Of a stretch of 64,000 nucleotides of DNA, positions 62,200 to 64,000 are shown piece after piece. The stretch covers positions 834,001 to 898,000 of the forward strand of contig NZ_JABTEZ010000001.1 of the NCBI RefSeq assembly GCF_015711605.1, given 5' to 3'. Under the pieces are notes generated by a model. The model saw only the letters and a program-made list of their open reading frames with translations. It was not told the DNA's origin and ran no database searches. Made by a program: the position numbers and the translations under genes. Numbering within the stretch: the first letter of the stretch is position 1; every line of letters begins with the position of its first letter. The stretch is from Planomonospora sp. ID67723 (GTDB lineage Bacteria; Actinomycetota; Actinomycetes; Streptosporangiales; Streptosporangiaceae).

Positions 62200-63156
62200 A
62201 TGAGTGATCTGGGCCACGTGCTCGTTCTGGCCGGCGGGCTGTCCTACGAGCGCGAGGTGTCCCTGCGCTCGGGCCGCCGGGTGAGCGAGGTGCTGCGCGG
62301 GGCCGGCGTCTCCGTCGAGACCCGCGACACCGACGCCTCTCTCGTCCCGTGGATCCTGGCCGAGCGGCCGAGTGCCGTCTTCGTGACGCTGCACGGCGGA
62401 GCGGGGGAGGACGGCGCCATCCGCTCGGTGCTGGACCTGCTCTCCGTCCCCTACGTGGGGGCCGGCTCCGACGCCTGCCGGATCGCCTTCGACAAGCCCA
62501 CCGCCAAGACGGTGGTCCGCTCCGTCGGCGTGCGCACCCCCGAGTCGGTGACCCTCCCCAAGGAGACCTTCCACGACCTCGGCGCCTCCGCCGTGCTGTC
62601 CCGCATCGTGGAGCGGCTCGGCCTGCCGCTGTTCGTCAAGCCGTCCCACGGCGGCTCGGCCCTCGGCGCCTCGATCGTCCGCACCGCCGAGGAGCTCCCC
62701 TCCGCCATGGTGGGCTGCTTCGCCTACGGCGACACCGCGCTGGTCGAGCGCTACATCGAGGGCGTGGAGGTCGCCGTCTCCGTCGTCGACCTCGGCGAGG
62801 GCCCGGTGGCCCTTCCTCCCGTGGAGATCGTCCCCGACGACGGCGTCTACGACTACGCGGCCCGCTACACCGCCGGCCGGACGGAGTTCTTCGCGCCCGC
62901 CCGCCTCTCCGGCGAGGCGGCGGCCGCCTGCGCCGAGATGGCGGTGACCGCGCACACGGCCCTCGGCCTGTGTGACATCTCCCGTACCGACCTCATCGTC
63001 GACGCGGACGGCCTCCCCCACTTCCTGGAGGTCAACGTCGCCCCCGGCATGACCGAGACCTCGCTGCTCCCGATGGCCGCCGAGGCCGCCGGGGAGGACC
63101 TGGGCTCCCTCTGCCGCGTCCTGCTGGAGCAGGCCGTCGCCCGCGGCGCCGCCTGA
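62200..63156 (+). CDS. ddl: D-alanine-D-alanine ligase-type ATP-grasp enzyme
   Basis: The 318-residue ATP-grasp ligase has the Ddl pattern: LAGGLSYEREVSLRSGRRV, then HGGAGEDGAIRSVLDLLSVPYVGAGSDACRIAFDK, then FVKPSHGGSALGASIV and LEVNVAPGMTETSLLP with the metal-ligand E/N. It joins two D-alanines for peptidoglycan precursors. Many actinomycetes have a second, main ddl elsewhere, so this may be a paralogue of uncertain substrate. The ATG at 62200 follows AGGAGG. Confidence 0.88.
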   Translation: MSDLGHVLVLAGGLSYEREVSLRSGRRVSEVLRGAGVSVETRDTDASLVPWILAERPSAVFVTLHGGAGEDGAIRSVLDLLSVPYVGAGSDACRIAFDKPTAKTVVRSVGVRTPESVTLPKETFHDLGASAVLSRIVERLGLPLFVKPSHGGSALGASIVRTAEELPSAMVGCFAYGDTALVERYIEGVEVAVSVVDLGEGPVALPPVEIVPDDGVYDYAARYTAGRTEFFAPARLSGEAAAACAEMAVTAHTALGLCDISRTDLIVDADGLPHFLEVNVAPGMTETSLLPMAAEAAGEDLGSLCRVLLEQAVARGAA

Positions 63157-63278
63157 CCGCTCCGCCGTACGGCGGGCGCCCGCGAGCGACGGTCCGCCCG
63201 CGTGGAAGGCGCCCGCCGACGGCGGCGGCCGTCCGTACGGCGAGGCACCCGGCCGAGGCTCACGACCGCCCGCCGTCC

Positions 63279-63284
63279 TACGCT
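63279..63284 (+). promoter_or_regulatory. -10 box for leaderless threonine aldolase
   Basis: TACGCT ends 6 nt before the GTG at 63291, without a ribosome site. Confidence 0.5.
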
Positions 63285-63290
63285 GGCCCT

Positions 63291-64000
63291 GTGCTGACCA
63301 CCACTGCGTTTCCCAAGAGCTTCGCCAGCGACAACCACGCCGGCGTGCACCCCAAGGTCCTGGCGGCCGTCGTCGACGCCAACGCCGGGGACGCTCCCGC
63401 CTACGGCACGGACCCCTGGACGGAGGCGATGGAGGAGGCCTTCCGCGCCGAGTTCGGCGCCCGGGCGACGGCCTACGCGATGTTCAACGGCACCGGGGCC
63501 AACGTGGTGGGCCTGGGACTGGTCCTGCGCCCCTACGACTCCGTCCTCTGCCCGGCCACCGCCCACATCAACACCCACGAGTGCGGGGCGGCCGAACGGG
63601 TGCTCGGCGCCAAGCTCGTACCGCTCCCCACGGACGACGGGAAGGTCACGGTCGACGACGTCCTCGGCCACCTCTCCGTCCTCGGCAACACGCAGTACGC
63701 CCAGCCGCGGGTCGTGTCCATCTCGCAGGTGACCGAGTGCGGCACCGTCTACACCGCCGCCGAAATCACGGAGCTGGCGGAGTTCGTCCACAGCCGGGGG
63801 CTCTTCCTGCACATGGACGGTGCCCGCCTGGCCAACGCCGCGGCCGAGCTCGGCTGCTCGATGCGCGCCCTCACCACCGACGCCGGCGTGGACGTGCTCA
63901 GCTTCGGCGGCACCAAGAACGGCGCCATGGGCGCCGAGGCGCTCGTCGTCCTCAACCCCGAGCTGGACGCCCCGGCGCTCTTCCTCCGGAAGCAGGGCAT
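63291..64000 (+). CDS. Low-specificity L-threonine aldolase, 3' end cut
   Basis: About 236 codons of a PLP enzyme that splits threonine or allo-threonine into glycine and acetaldehyde are present. It shows FASDNHAGVHPKVLAAV, YGTDPWTEAMEEAFR, FNGTGANVVGLGL, and HMDGARLANAAAELG, with the lysine in SFGGTKNGAMGAEALV. The start is a leaderless GTG at 63291. The gene runs past the right edge. Confidence 0.92.
   Translation, partial: MLTTTAFPKSFASDNHAGVHPKVLAAVVDANAGDAPAYGTDPWTEAMEEAFRAEFGARATAYAMFNGTGANVVGLGLVLRPYDSVLCPATAHINTHECGAAERVLGAKLVPLPTDDGKVTVDDVLGHLSVLGNTQYAQPRVVSISQVTECGTVYTAAEITELAEFVHSRGLFLHMDGARLANAAAELGCSMRALTTDAGVDVLSFGGTKNGAMGAEALVVLNPELDAPALFLRKQG

Noticed and set aside
1-64000. 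CRISPR array or rRNA genes
   Set aside because: No regularly spaced identical repeats and no rRNA-like stretches were seen.

Overview
The window is high-GC actinobacterial chromosomal DNA. Third-position-GC-rich genes, GTG and TTG starts, leaderless promoters, an anti-sigma/thioredoxin cluster, ino1 with a PadR regulator, a secreted DUF6049 protein and MurJ with a separate pseudokinase all point this way. Gene content and order (dnaB, MATE, rplI-rpsR-ssb-rpsF, PBP, ino1, cca, DUF6049, murJ, pseudokinase, sigM, anti-sigma, trxB, trxA, ddl) match the conserved origin-proximal block of Streptomyces-like genomes as I remember it. A Streptosporangiaceae-like organism (Streptosporangium or Nonomuraea type) is my best guess. 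It is an inference, because no rRNA or other taxonomic marker lies in the window.

Region 1 (1-4.2 kb) is accessory. It holds a cut-off fusion of a GRDP-like domain with an aminoglycoside-phosphotransferase-like kinase, two coupled small ORFs, a three-gene operon for a DUF5753-type HTH regulator, a DUF6879 protein and a small partner, and a broken tyrosine integrase beside tRNA-Ser(CGA). Phased TTGCTT repeats sit upstream of both operons.

Region 2 (4.2-10.2 kb) has tadA with two tandem paralogues of the tRNA-deaminase-associated family, divergent upp, small coupled membrane genes with a PH-domain protein, an XRE-TPR regulator and a FadR-type GntR regulator with a clear palindromic operator.

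Region 3 (10.2-19.4 kb) has a stand-alone second sliding clamp, a methyl-accepting-type protein, a two-component system whose kinase carries an extra C-terminal membrane domain, a divergent ABC exporter whose ATPase gene is frameshifted just before Walker B, a DUF5685 protein with 17 cysteines in its tail, and a metallophosphoesterase.

Region 4 (19.5-33.6 kb) has dnaB interrupted by a 501-residue class 3 intein with a LAGLIDADG endonuclease and two C4 zinc-finger-like modules, a DnaA-box cluster upstream of dnaB, a MATE exporter, an APC permease with a structured leader, a secreted glycosidase-like protein with five TIG repeats, an XRE/SDR divergent pair and a polar amino-acid ABC importer.

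Region 5 (33.7-50.8 kb) has the rpsF-ssb-rpsR-rplI operon, small membrane proteins, endonuclease IV, an envelope operon (class A PBP, GT87, PIG-V-like mannosyltransferase), PadR-ino1 with a perfect palindrome, a small protein made of five 13-residue calcium-loop repeats, idi, an MFS transporter, bioA, the CCA-adding enzyme and a YbaK-like deacylase.

Region 6 (50.9-64 kb) is the cell-wall and redox block: DUF6049, MurJ, pseudokinase, SigM, zinc anti-sigma factor, TrxB and TrxA, then a GNAT protein, a PLP aminotransferase, a D-Ala-D-Ala-ligase-type enzyme and a cut-off threonine aldolase. The most unusual items are the class 3 intein with its zinc modules, the shared TTGCTT operator geometry, the 13-residue repeat protein, the Cys-rich tail, and the kinase with membrane segments at both ends.
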